Assembly (NCBI GenBank): GCA_963703665.1
Contig: CAVPFB010000007.1
Span: 186,001 to 250,000 of the forward strand
Length of the DNA: 64,000 nt
Direction of reading: 5' to 3'
From: AP-15 sp963703665
GTDB taxonomy: Bacteria; Pseudomonadota; Alphaproteobacteria; ATCC43930; CGMCC-115725
Shown: piece after piece, positions 1 through 8,116 of the stretch
Layout of the letters: every line of letters starts with the position of its first letter
Position numbering within the stretch: position 1 is the stretch's first letter
Notes under the pieces: model-generated
The model's input: only the letters and a program-made list of their open reading frames with translations
What the model was told of the DNA's origin: nothing
The model's database searches: none
Made by a program: the position numbers and the translations under genes

Positions 1-132
1 TCTCTGCTTGATGCCAATTCGTTCGGGGGCGTGACTGCCGGCGCAGCCCCAACAATCTCACCGGCGTGTGTGAGAACGACACCTACTGACGCATCATATC
101 GACTGTCAAGGTGTAGCTACTGGATGTTGTAG
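1..132 (+). other. possible 3' end of an upstream phage gene
   Basis: One forward frame is open from the window edge to a TAG at 130-132; the other two forward frames stop by about position 34. The encoded 43 residues match no family I recognise. Because the intrinsic terminator at 172-197 follows and the capsid gene comes next, this may be the tail of the gene before the capsid gene (a scaffold, protease or decoration gene would be usual there). The evidence is only an open frame and its position. Confidence 0.25.
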
Positions 133-171
133 CCAAGAAGTAACCAAAATCCGGCCCGTTGGTCGTAACCG

Positions 172-197
172 AACCCGCCCTTTGGCGGGTTTTTCTT
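172..197 (+). terminator. intrinsic terminator before the capsid gene
   Basis: The 8-bp stem aacccgcc (172-179) pairs with ggcgggtt (184-191) across a 4-nt loop and is followed by a T-rich run to about 197. It ends transcription only 27 bp before the capsid start codon. Either it separates capsid transcription from the upstream genes, or it is partly read through so that capsid is expressed at its own level. Confidence 0.75.
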
Positions 198-223
198 TGC
201 CCCCCTTTCGGGAGGAACTGTTG

Positions 224-1723
224 ATGAGTTCAATCACCCAGGAATCGCTGGAGCTGCTGAAGAGGGCTCTGGCGTCACCGAACGACGCGCTCGCCAAGTC
301 GATCTCGACCGCGACCGGCCTCGTCGCCTACGATCTGCAGGCGCCGGCCAAGAATCTCTATCCGTTCGTAACCCCGATCAGGAACGTCATGCCGCGGGTC
401 GGCGGCGGCACCGGCACGGCGACCAATTGGCGCCAGGTCAACGCCATCATCGGCTCCGGCTTCGACGCGATGGGATGGGTCCCGGAAGGCCAGCGCTCGG
501 GCCAGATGTCGTATTCGACCTCGAGCAAATCGGCCACTTTCGTGACCATCGGCGAGGAAGACGCCGCAACCTTCGAAGCGATCTCAGCCGGCCGCCAGTT
601 TGAAGACATCCAAGCGCTGATGACCTTCCGCCTGCTGCAGAAGATGATGCTGAAGGAGGAGATGGCGATCCTCGCCGGCAACGCCTCGCTGCAGCTCGGC
701 ACCCCGGCGACGCCGGTGCTGTCGGCGTCCGGCACCGGCGCGACGCTCCCGACCGCGACCTATTACGTCAAGGTCGTGGAACTGACCCTTGAGGGCTACC
801 AGAATTCCAGCGTGTCCAACGGTGTCGCCACCACCAAGATGATAACCGGCGTCGACAACAAGACCTTTACCCTCGGCGGCGGCTCTTCCAATATCAGCGC
901 CGAGGCCAGCGTGGCCGTGACGCTCGGCCAGACCCTCTACTGCAGCGTCACTACGATCCAGGGCGCGATCGCCTATGCCTGGTACGTCTCGACCTCCACC
1001 GGGACCGAGACCTTGCAGGCGATCACCACGATCAACAGCCTCGCGATCTCGGCGCCGCTGTCGACCGGCAACCAGTCGCAGACCGCGGTCACGACCGATA
1101 ACTCGGCCAATCCGAGCTATGCCTACGACGGGTTGCTGACCACCGCGCTGAAGAATGGGTCGAACGCCTATGTCAATATCCTGCCGGCCGGCACGGCAGG
1201 TACCGGCACGACGCTGACCCCATCGGGCCGCGGCTCGGTCGTCGAGATCGACACGATGTTCCAGACGATGTGGAACAATTTCGAGCTATCGCCGACCGTG
1301 CTCTATGTCAACGCCCAGGAACTGAAAAACATTACGACAAAGGTGTTGTCGAACAGTTCCGGGCCGTTGCTGCGCTACGACACGCCGGCCGATGGCAGCC
1401 AGGGCGAGTACCAGCTGACCGCGTCCGGGGTGGTGCAGTTCTACTACAACCCGTTCGCCATCTATGGCGGGCTGCGCATCCCGATCAAGATCCACCCGCG
1501 GGTCCCGCCGGGCACGATCATCGGTTGGGCCGAGAACCTGCCGATCCAGTACCAGTCTAACGAAGTCCCGAACGTCGCCGAGGTCAAGACCCGGCAGGAC
1601 TATTACCAAATCGACTGGCCAATCGTGACCCGCCAGCGCCAGGTCGGCGTTTATGCCGAAGAGGTGCTGGCGGTCTACGCGCCGTTTGCGATGGGTGTCA
1701 TCACCAACATCACCAACGGCTGA
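224..1723 (+). CDS. phage major capsid protein
   Basis: Predicted 499-residue major head protein. The start is the ATG at 224, which has GGAGG at 211-215; an upstream in-frame ATG at 182 lies inside the terminator and is unlikely. The N-terminal part (about residues 60-155, with a 'GWVPEGQ' stretch followed by helices) and the C-terminal part (about 320-495) read like an HK97-fold capsid core. Between them, roughly residues 165-300, sits a Thr/Ser/Ala/Gly-rich stretch with 'TYYVKVVELTLEGYQN', which looks like an inserted Ig/FN3-like surface domain. It is the first gene of a run of tightly spaced phage structural genes. The family call is by pattern and position, not by search. Confidence 0.8.
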   Translation: MSSITQESLELLKRALASPNDALAKSISTATGLVAYDLQAPAKNLYPFVTPIRNVMPRVGGGTGTATNWRQVNAIIGSGFDAMGWVPEGQRSGQMSYSTSSKSATFVTIGEEDAATFEAISAGRQFEDIQALMTFRLLQKMMLKEEMAILAGNASLQLGTPATPVLSASGTGATLPTATYYVKVVELTLEGYQNSSVSNGVATTKMITGVDNKTFTLGGGSSNISAEASVAVTLGQTLYCSVTTIQGAIAYAWYVSTSTGTETLQAITTINSLAISAPLSTGNQSQTAVTTDNSANPSYAYDGLLTTALKNGSNAYVNILPAGTAGTGTTLTPSGRGSVVEIDTMFQTMWNNFELSPTVLYVNAQELKNITTKVLSNSSGPLLRYDTPADGSQGEYQLTASGVVQFYYNPFAIYGGLRIPIKIHPRVPPGTIIGWAENLPIQYQSNEVPNVAEVKTRQDYYQIDWPIVTRQRQVGVYAEEVLAVYAPFAMGVITNITNG

Positions 1724-1725
1724 TC

Positions 1726-2190
1726 TTGCCGCCCGAGCTGATAGCGCTGCGTGCCGTGTTCGGCCAGGACGAGGCCAATCACGGCACGGCGCGCTATCGC
1801 GTCGACGGTGCGGGGCTGGTGCATGTACCCCCGGCAGTTGTCGTTTTTTTGATCAGCAAAGGAGGGTTCGCCTTGGCGAAGACGACCGCTGTTGCAGCCG
1901 CCGAAGCCTACCCTAACGAAACCGAGCGAAATTGCCTGGTGCGGCTGCATCACGACGATGCCGCCGGATGCAGCTACGCTGGATGCAACTATCCAAGCGA
2001 CCAAAATGGCGATGTGCTGGTTCCGGCAGCGGCAGTGGCCGATCTGACGGCGCACGGCTTCGTGCCGGCGCCGGAAGACGGTTCGCTCTGCTGCCCGGGA
2101 CCGGCACGAAAGCCGACCAGGCCAACGAAGCCGGCGCCCGCAGCCAAGCAGCAGGCAGCGGCGCGTGAGGCGCGTGAGGCGAGGGGGTGA
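1726..2190 (+). CDS. hypothetical phage protein after capsid
   Basis: 154 residues, starting at a TTG two bases after the capsid stop. It contains a hydrophobic stretch 'VPPAVVVFLISKGGFA' (about residues 35-50), a Cys-containing middle and a Pro/Ala/Lys/Arg-rich tail. In related phages a small protein at this place is often a head decoration or completion factor, but no family signature is visible here. Its stop overlaps the next start (GTGA at 2187-2190), so it is translated as part of the head operon. Confidence 0.6.
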   Translation: MPPELIALRAVFGQDEANHGTARYRVDGAGLVHVPPAVVVFLISKGGFALAKTTAVAAAEAYPNETERNCLVRLHHDDAAGCSYAGCNYPSDQNGDVLVPAAAVADLTAHGFVPAPEDGSLCCPGPARKPTRPTKPAPAAKQQAAAREAREARG

Positions 2191-2474
2191 GGGTGTCTGA
2201 AATCAGCGAGCCGGTCTACGCCGCGACCGTGAGGCGGGCGATCAAGGCGATAAATCCGTCGGTGACCGACGCAGCACAAACCTACGGATGGCCGGCCGCC
2301 CTCGACGCGGTCAGCACGATCCTGATGTCGCTGCTGATCGCCGCGGTCGGCGGCGATGAGGCACGCTCCGCCTGTGGCAGGATGTACGAAGAGGTAGCGA
2401 GGCTCGAAGGTGCCTGGGGCCCGCTGCTGGCATTAGCCGCGGATTCCAGGGTAGAGCCACAGGGACGCGCCTGA
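2187..2474 (+). CDS. hypothetical phage protein
   Basis: 95 residues beginning with GTG, overlapping the previous stop by three bases and the next start by one base (TGATG), so translation is coupled on both sides. Mostly helical in composition, with a hydrophobic centre (LDAVSTILMSLLIAAVGGDE). No recognised family. Position suggests a small head-assembly or head-tail junction factor. Confidence 0.6.
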   Translation: MRVSEISEPVYAATVRRAIKAINPSVTDAAQTYGWPAALDAVSTILMSLLIAAVGGDEARSACGRMYEEVARLEGAWGPLLALAADSRVEPQGRA

Positions 2475-3121
2475 TGGCGTACGGTGATCTGACAATGCTC
2501 GCCGATGTCAAGGCGTGGCTGCAGACCGGACAGAACGCGTTTCCGCCAACCGACGACGCACTGCTGACTCGGCTGATCACTGCGGCAAGCCAATACATTC
2601 AAACCTGGCTCAACCGCCAGATCACGCAATCCGACTATCTCGAGGTGCGTGACGGGACCGGGGGCCAGCGAATGCAATTCGCCTGTTTTCCGGTTTCCGC
2701 AGTCCTGTCGCTGACCATCGACGGCCTCGCGATCCCGCCCGCACCGCCGCCCTCGCCGAGCAGCGGCTTGACCGCCGGATACGTATTTTCGCCGACTCAG
2801 CTGGCGGTGCGCGGGTACCACTTTACGCGCCGGGCGCAGAACGTCGTTGTTACCTACACGGCAGGATACCCGACGACCCCTCCCGAAATCGCCCAGGCCT
2901 GCATCGAACTGGTCGCCCTGCGCTATCGCGAGCGAGCGCGCGTCGGCGAGGTCTCGAAGTCGGTGGGCGGCGGCGAGACTGTGACCTACGCGCAAAAGGA
3001 CATGAGCCTGCCGATTGCGACGTTGCTGCAGCAGTATCGGGTGGTGGCGCCGATCGCCGGCTATGCGGTGATAATGGCGCCGACCAGCACCGACCCGGCG
3101 ACCCTCGTGGCGGCGCTATGA
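2474..3121 (+). CDS. phage head-tail connector (gp6-like)
   Basis: 215 residues resembling the gp6-like/head-tail adaptor family. The N-terminal pattern 'LADVKAWLQTG...DDALLTRLITAASQYIQTWLNR' is the usual opening of these proteins, followed by a beta-rich middle and a helical end with 'IELVALRYRER'. It forms the ring joining portal and tail. The gene overlaps both neighbours by a few bases. Confidence 0.75.
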   Translation: MAYGDLTMLADVKAWLQTGQNAFPPTDDALLTRLITAASQYIQTWLNRQITQSDYLEVRDGTGGQRMQFACFPVSAVLSLTIDGLAIPPAPPPSPSSGLTAGYVFSPTQLAVRGYHFTRRAQNVVVTYTAGYPTTPPEIAQACIELVALRYRERARVGEVSKSVGGGETVTYAQKDMSLPIATLLQQYRVVAPIAGYAVIMAPTSTDPATLVAAL

Positions 3122-3600
3122 TTGCCGCCGCTGTCCTCGGCGCCGGGCCGGCGCTCGAGCGGCTGCGCGCGCTTCCCGATCTGGCCAATACGGGGACGGC
3201 GCGCGCGATCGCCAAGCTCGGCCGCGATCTGCAAAACCATGTTCAGCAGGATAAGCTCAGCGGCCAGGTGCTCGCCATCCGCAGCGGCGCGTTGAAGTCG
3301 AGCATCGACGTCGCAACCGATCGGGGCACGAGCACGATCACCGCGACGATCTTCACCGATCTCGATTATGCCGCGGCTCAGGAATATGGATTTTCCGGAA
3401 CCGTCAACGTGCGGGCGAGCCTGCGCCAGATCAAGGAGGCGTTCGGCCGCCCGATCACCGCCAAGACCATCGCCGTAGCCCCGCACAGCCGCCGGATGAA
3501 TTTGCCAGAACGCTCGTTCCTGCGCTCGGCGCTCGACGACATGGCTTCAGATATCGGTGAGAGTGTGGAAGACGCACTGCGCGAGGCGATCGCCCGATGA
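3118..3600 (+). CDS. HK97 gp10-family neck/tail component
   Basis: 160 residues. The arrangement of an N-terminal helix with 'AIAKLGRDLQNHVQQDKLSGQ', 'SGALKSSI', a central beta segment ending in 'YAAAQEYGF', and a C-terminal 'RSFLRSALDDM' helix is characteristic of HK97 gp10-like (minor tail/neck) proteins. Overlaps the connector gene by 4 bases and the next gene by 4 bases. Confidence 0.75.
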   Translation: MIAAAVLGAGPALERLRALPDLANTGTARAIAKLGRDLQNHVQQDKLSGQVLAIRSGALKSSIDVATDRGTSTITATIFTDLDYAAAQEYGFSGTVNVRASLRQIKEAFGRPITAKTIAVAPHSRRMNLPERSFLRSALDDMASDIGESVEDALREAIAR

Positions 3601-4031
3601 TTATTCGCGAAGCCATTTACGCGGCGCTATGGACCCTGGCTTCGGGTTCCGGCGGTTTTGCTAGCGCCAATCGCCGGCTGCGACATTGGGCCGATGTGGC
3701 GCCAGCCGAGCAGCCGGCATTGTTCATGAGCGAAAAGGGCGGTCATGCGCAAGTCAAGGCATTGGGCGCACCGATCGTGTGGGCGCTCTATGCCGATTTC
3801 TACATCTACGTCCATTCGGACGATCCCTACGCGGCGCCGGCGACGATCCTGAACCCGCTGCTCGACGCGCTCGAACGGGCGCTGGCACCATCGGCGGCGA
3901 CCGGGCTCCAGACGCTCGGGCTGCCTTTGATGGTTCAACACGCCTACATCGCCGGCAAGATTGAAACCGACGAAGGAGTTCTCGGCGACCAGGCGATCGC
4001 CATCGTCCCGGTCGAGATCCTGTGCGTCTGA
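3597..4031 (+). CDS. phage tail terminator/completion protein (DUF3168-like)
   Basis: 144 residues in the slot between the gp10-like protein and the tail tube, where siphophages encode the tail terminator. It begins 'MIIREAIYAALWTLAS' and has the alternating alpha/beta composition of DUF3168-type proteins, with 'ILNPLLDALERAL' in the middle and a beta-rich end. The start overlaps the previous gene (ATGA). Family assignment rests on position and general pattern. Confidence 0.6.
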   Translation: MIIREAIYAALWTLASGSGGFASANRRLRHWADVAPAEQPALFMSEKGGHAQVKALGAPIVWALYADFYIYVHSDDPYAAPATILNPLLDALERALAPSAATGLQTLGLPLMVQHAYIAGKIETDEGVLGDQAIAIVPVEILCV

Positions 4032-4126
4032 CCATCGGGACATCGCCAGACCGTCGGGTGGCGGCCTGTCGCATCGTCCGGGCACTCCATCGCCGAAACC
4101 AACGGCCTGCATTATCGGAGAGCACA

Positions 4127-4372
4127 ATGGATGAAATCGACGCGACGGTGGGGACACCGCCGAGCCTAGTGGACCAATTGATCGAGCGTTGGTGGGAGGA
4201 GCATTTCCCGGGCTCGGCCGTGGCTCGCGACACCGCGGCCTGGAACGTCGCCCACGCCGCGAAGGAAATGCTGAAGCGGCTGCTGGTTCAGGACCGGAGC
4301 CCGGCGCAGGGCCCGCCTCCGGCAAAAGCAGGGGCGGAACTCGACGGCGAAGATTTGCAAGGGAGTATTTGA
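4127..4372 (+). CDS. small hypothetical phage protein
   Basis: 81 residues. I chose the ATG at 4127 because it is preceded by a purine-rich 'cggagag' at 4116-4121; the frame is open back to 4022 but without a ribosome site. The N-terminal half has a helical 'LVDQLIERWWEEHFPG' segment and the end is Pro/Lys/Glu-rich. It sits one base before the tail tube gene. Function unknown. Confidence 0.55.
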   Translation: MDEIDATVGTPPSLVDQLIERWWEEHFPGSAVARDTAAWNVAHAAKEMLKRLLVQDRSPAQGPPPAKAGAELDGEDLQGSI

Positions 4373-4373
4373 A

Positions 4374-5120
4374 ATGCAGCTAAGCTTCGGCTCCGGCGCT
4401 GTCTGGGGCGAACGCACCGACGTTGCCGGCTCGGGCATCGGCCCACGCCAGTTCGGTGTGCTCCAGGACATCCAGATCGATTTCGATTGGACCGACAAGG
4501 AGCTATATGGGCAGCTCCAGTTCCCGGTGGCGATCGCCCGCGGCCAGGGCAAGATCAGCGGCAAGGCCAAGTTCGCCCAGATCCTCGGTCTCTTATATTC
4601 CGACATCTTCTTCGGCACGACCGCCGCCACCGGGCAGTTCGCGGTGTCCCAGCTCGAGGCTGCCACGGTGCCGGCGATAACGCCTTATACGGTGACCGTC
4701 GCCAATGCGGCGACTTACAATGACGACCTCGGCGTCGTCTATGCCGCCACCGGCAAGCGCTTCAACCGGGTGACCACGCCGTCTGCCGCCGGCCAATACT
4801 CGGTCAATTTTGCCAGCGGCATCTATACCTTCTCGGCCGCCGACGCCAGTGCCGCACTGTTGGTGTCTTACACCTATAACGTCACGACCAGCGGCAACAA
4901 GCTCACTCTGACCAATCAGCTGATGGGCACGACGCCGACTTTCAAGTCGACGTTTTATACAACCTATGGAGGGGAAGGACTGGCGCTGCGGCTCAATGCC
5001 TGCACCGCCAACAAGTTGTCAATGCCGACCAAGATCGACGACTGGTCGATCAGCGAGCTCGATTTCATGGCCTTCGCCGACGCTTCGGGCACGATCGGCT
5101 ACTTGAGCACCATCGAATGA
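4374..5120 (+). CDS. phage major tail tube protein
   Basis: 248 residues, beta-rich with many Thr, Ala, Gly and Tyr. The opening gives a 'GPRQFGVLQDIQIDFDW' pattern seen in tail tube proteins, and the end contains 'IDDWSISELDFMAFAD', a typical tube-protein closing strand pair. It polymerises into the tail tube around the tape measure protein. The next gene (tail chaperone) overlaps its stop by 4 bases, the normal siphophage order. Confidence 0.75.
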   Translation: MQLSFGSGAVWGERTDVAGSGIGPRQFGVLQDIQIDFDWTDKELYGQLQFPVAIARGQGKISGKAKFAQILGLLYSDIFFGTTAATGQFAVSQLEAATVPAITPYTVTVANAATYNDDLGVVYAATGKRFNRVTTPSAAGQYSVNFASGIYTFSAADASAALLVSYTYNVTTSGNKLTLTNQLMGTTPTFKSTFYTTYGGEGLALRLNACTANKLSMPTKIDDWSISELDFMAFADASGTIGYLSTIE

Positions 5121-5587
5121 GGCGCACCCTCGTAACCTCAGGTCTTCGTGAGCGGCGGGAACAGGGAATGATCCCCGGCGTGATGGTCGCGATGGGCGGA
5201 CAACAGTGGACCGTGCCGCCCTTGACCCTGGGCCAGCTCCGCCGGCTGATGCCGAAGGTGCGTCAGCTGACCGAGATCGGCGCGCAGATGGGCGAGACCC
5301 AGATCGGCGTTTTGGTCGAGATCGTCGCCGCGGCGCTGCAACGCAATTATCCCGATATGACGGCGGAGACCGTCGAGAACCTGCTCGATCTCGGCAACGC
5401 CGGGCCGGTGTTGAATGCGGTCCTGACCGGTTCGGGTCTGAGGCCACGGGAGCGATCGCCGGGGGAAGCGGCGGCCCCCGGGCCGAGCTCGGGGGCGAGC
5501 ACGACAGCACCGGCGTCGAGCCCAGCGAAGGCTGGGGAGCTATCTACGGCCTCCTCGCCACCGCCTGCGGCTACAGCTATCCGGTAA
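5117..5587 (+). CDS. tail assembly chaperone, short form
   Basis: 156 residues. The first 110 residues ('PLTLGQLRRLMPKVRQ...LVEIVAAALQRNYPDM...VENLLDLGNAGPVLNAVLTG') match the N-terminal half of tail assembly chaperones such as lambda gpG and GTA equivalents. The last 40 residues are low-complexity Ala/Ser/Pro, as expected for zero-frame translation past a frameshift site. It lies between tail tube and tape measure, the conserved place for the G/GT pair. Confidence 0.75.
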   Translation: MRRTLVTSGLRERREQGMIPGVMVAMGGQQWTVPPLTLGQLRRLMPKVRQLTEIGAQMGETQIGVLVEIVAAALQRNYPDMTAETVENLLDLGNAGPVLNAVLTGSGLRPRERSPGEAAAPGPSSGASTTAPASSPAKAGELSTASSPPPAATAIR

Positions 5588-5877
5588 TCGATGCGATGAC
5601 CCTCCTCGATGTCGAGGAGCTGACCCGTTACTGGATCGATCATCCGCCATTGCACTTGACGGTCGCCGCCTACCTTGGGGTTGGCAAGGCCAATGGCAGA
5701 CGGGCACGCTTTGAATCCTCGGCCGCCAAACGCCGCGGCACGGGCGCGAATTCGGACATCGGCGCGGTCCTCGCCGAGCTTGGGCCGAGCTTCATCGGTG
5801 GGGATGTGCATGCGGGCCTGGCTCCCGTAGTGCTCGATTTCACCGAGCTGAGGCGCCGGGCCAGATCGGCTGATTAA
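5117..5877 (+). CDS. tail assembly chaperone, -1 frameshift long form
   Basis: The -1 frame is open from 5206 to 5877 and overlaps the chaperone gene. Its end encodes 'EGWGAIYGLLATACGYSYP' and 'LLDVEELTRYWIDHPP', the T-like part of these chaperones, with no good start of its own before the conserved segment (first ATG at 5596). A -1 slip near 5461-5467 would join the two and give about 253 residues. Making a minor G-T fusion this way is known for lambda-like tails; that it happens here is inferred. Confidence 0.65.
5461..5467 (+). other. candidate -1 slippery site (GGGGGAA)
   Basis: In the chaperone reading frame this reads G-GGG-GAA. The P-site GGG re-pairs perfectly after a one-base back-slip, while the A-site GAA re-pairs only partly, so it is not an ideal X-XXY-YYZ heptamer. 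It is the best candidate I found; C-CCC-GGG at 5476-5482 and G-GGG-GCG at 5491-5497 are weaker alternatives within the 5206-5587 overlap. Confidence 0.4.
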
Positions 5878-5954
5878 GACCTTCGCAAAGGGCGCGCCGC
5901 TGCGCCGTTGCCGGGACGGACGCCCTGACGTTGCTCTTTTATTGAGAGGCTGAC

Positions 5955-7496
5955 TTGGCCGATATTGAAACCAGCGTGGCGATCACCGCTCAAACCGGCG
6001 ATCTGCAATCGGGAATGCAGACCGCGGCGAGTGCAGTGGAAACTGCGACCGAGGCGATGAAGGCTCAGTTCGCCGGTCTCGGCGCCGCGGCCCAGCAGGC
6101 GCAGTCCCATATCAGCGCCGCGGCGGCGCAGATCGGGTCGACGGTCGGCGCATTGCAGGCCAAGGCGGCGAACCTTGCCGGCTCGGCCGGCAGCGGCGTG
6201 GCGCAAATGACCGCTGCCGGAGCCAAGGGCGGGCAGAGTGCTGGAATTTCGGTGGCCCAGGCGGGCGCCAGCCAATCCGGCAGCAATGCTCAAAATCGAA
6301 CGCAGGAGTGGCGCGCCGAGCTGCAAGGCCAGCTCGCCGACGAGCAGTCCTTTTTTGCCGATTCGAAGTCCGAGGAGCTGGCGTTCTGGCAGGACAAGCT
6401 GGCGCTGACCCAGGCGGGATCGAAGGAACAGCTGGCGGTCGAAAGCAACATCTACCAGCTCGAAAAGCAGCTGGCAGTCCAGACCGAGCGCGATAGCCTC
6501 GCCTCGCTCGATGCTGACGAGAAGGTCACCGACGCCGCCTACGCCCGCAAAAAAGCGGCGATCCAAGAACAGACCCAGCTAGGCAAGGAATCGGGCAGCG
6601 AGGAGATTGCGCAGCTTAAGGACCTGCTCGACAGCGAATGGGCCCTGCAGCAGGACTATTACGAGAAAAAGCTGGCCGCTGCTGAGAACGATGCGCGCAC
6701 CCAGGAAAAGCTGACCGAAGAAGAGGAGCTCGCCTATCAGAAGTATCTGACCGACAAGCAGAAGCTCGACACCCAGGCGGTACAAGACAGCCAAAAGCAG
6801 TGGGAGAGCCTGCTGCAGCCGATCCAGCGCGCGCTCGACACCTCGATCACCGGGATCATCCTGGGCACGACGACGGTGCAAAAAGCGCTGTCGAACCTCG
6901 CACAATCGATCATCGCCGAGTTCGTCAATTCGGCCATCAAGAGCGTGTTCGGCCAGCTCGGCAAACTGCTCGGATCGAGCCTGGCGGGTGGCGGTGGAAG
7001 CAGCGGCAGCGGTGGCGATCAGGATTTCTTGGGCGGCATCACCGGCGCCGGCGAAGACATCGTGGGCGGCGGGGTTTCCCAGGGCTTGTTCGGTTCCGGC
7101 GGCCTCCTCGGCGCGCTCGGGCTCGGCAGCCTGGTTTCGGGCGGCGGGATCTTCGGCAGCCTGTTCGGCGGCATAGGCTCGCTGTTCGGGTTTGAGCATG
7201 GCGGCATCGTGCCGTCGGCGCAGGGCGGCTGGATGGTGCCCTCGACTTCGCTGGCGATGCTGCACGCCAATGAAATGGTGCTGCCTGCGAACATCAGCCA
7301 AGGGCTCCAGTCGATGATCGCCGGAAGCGGGGGCGGGGGCGGGGGCGGCGCATCAGGCGGCGGAGCGAACGTCATGTTCAATGTATCGGCCATCGACAGC
7401 CAGTCCGTCGCAAAATTCTTTCAGTCGAACGGCAGCGTCCTGGTCGCCGCTATCAACCGGGCGACGCGCAACGGGGCAACTCTGCGGAGCGCCTGA
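5955..7496 (+). CDS. phage tail tape measure protein
   Basis: 513 residues starting at TTG (5955) with gagagg at 5944-5949. The order of parts fits a short tape measure: an Ala/Gln-rich helical N-terminus, a long charged coiled coil (about residues 120-280, Lys/Glu/Gln-rich), then a hydrophobic Gly-rich segment (about 330-410) and a C-terminal region with 'HGGIVPSAQGG' and 'ANEMVLPANISQGL', common at tape-measure ends. Length sets tail length; 513 residues implies a short tail. Followed by DUF2460 with a one-base overlap. Confidence 0.8.
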   Translation: MADIETSVAITAQTGDLQSGMQTAASAVETATEAMKAQFAGLGAAAQQAQSHISAAAAQIGSTVGALQAKAANLAGSAGSGVAQMTAAGAKGGQSAGISVAQAGASQSGSNAQNRTQEWRAELQGQLADEQSFFADSKSEELAFWQDKLALTQAGSKEQLAVESNIYQLEKQLAVQTERDSLASLDADEKVTDAAYARKKAAIQEQTQLGKESGSEEIAQLKDLLDSEWALQQDYYEKKLAAAENDARTQEKLTEEEELAYQKYLTDKQKLDTQAVQDSQKQWESLLQPIQRALDTSITGIILGTTTVQKALSNLAQSIIAEFVNSAIKSVFGQLGKLLGSSLAGGGGSSGSGGDQDFLGGITGAGEDIVGGGVSQGLFGSGGLLGALGLGSLVSGGGIFGSLFGGIGSLFGFEHGGIVPSAQGGWMVPSTSLAMLHANEMVLPANISQGLQSMIAGSGGGGGGGASGGGANVMFNVSAIDSQSVAKFFQSNGSVLVAAINRATRNGATLRSA

Positions 7497-8116
7497 TGGC
7501 ACTGGTTTTCCCGGCCCTGCCCGGGCTCGCTTGGAGCGTCATCAAGGCGCCGATCTTCCAGACCCGGATTCAGCGCGCGGTCTCGGGCCGCGAGTTGCGG
7601 GCGCTCGATTATCCTTACCCGCTGTGGCAGTTCACGCTGGTCTTTGCGGTTCTGCGCGACAATCCGGCGGCGGGGTTCGACGAATTACGCACGCTGCTCG
7701 GGTTCTATATGTCGTGCCAGGGCGCCTATGGAGAATTTATGTTTCAGGACCCCAGTGATTATCAGGTAGCCGACCAATATCTCGGCACCGGGAACTCAAG
7801 CATCAACATCTTTCAGTTGCAGCGCACGATGGGGGCGGCGTTACCCAGCGGTGGCTTTGTCGAGCCGATCGTCGCGCCCAACCTGGTCGACGCGATCTAT
7901 TTCGATGGCGTTATCCAAAGCCCGTCGGGCTACAGCGTCGATCCGGATACCGGATTGCTGACATTCGTGATCCCGCCCAGCACCGGTCTCGTGATCACCG
8001 CAGATTTCTCTTATTGGTTCCGCTGCAGGTTTGTCGACGACAGCTATGATTTCGAAAATTTCATGTACCGGCTGTGGCAGCTCAAAAAGCTGACCTTCAT
8101 TTCAGTGAGGACGTGA
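7496..8116 (+). CDS. DUF2460 family distal tail protein
   Basis: 206 residues. The N-terminal 'PGLAWSVIKAPIFQTRIQ', 'GRELRALDYPYPLWQFTL' and the C-terminal 'DSYDFENFMYRLWQLKKLTFISV' are the signature ends of DUF2460 (GTA Orfg12-type) proteins, which sit at the tail tip in gene transfer agents. The stop overlaps the ATG of the following glycosyltransferase (TGATG, 8114-8118). Confidence 0.85.
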   Translation: MALVFPALPGLAWSVIKAPIFQTRIQRAVSGRELRALDYPYPLWQFTLVFAVLRDNPAAGFDELRTLLGFYMSCQGAYGEFMFQDPSDYQVADQYLGTGNSSINIFQLQRTMGAALPSGGFVEPIVAPNLVDAIYFDGVIQSPSGYSVDPDTGLLTFVIPPSTGLVITADFSYWFRCRFVDDSYDFENFMYRLWQLKKLTFISVRT

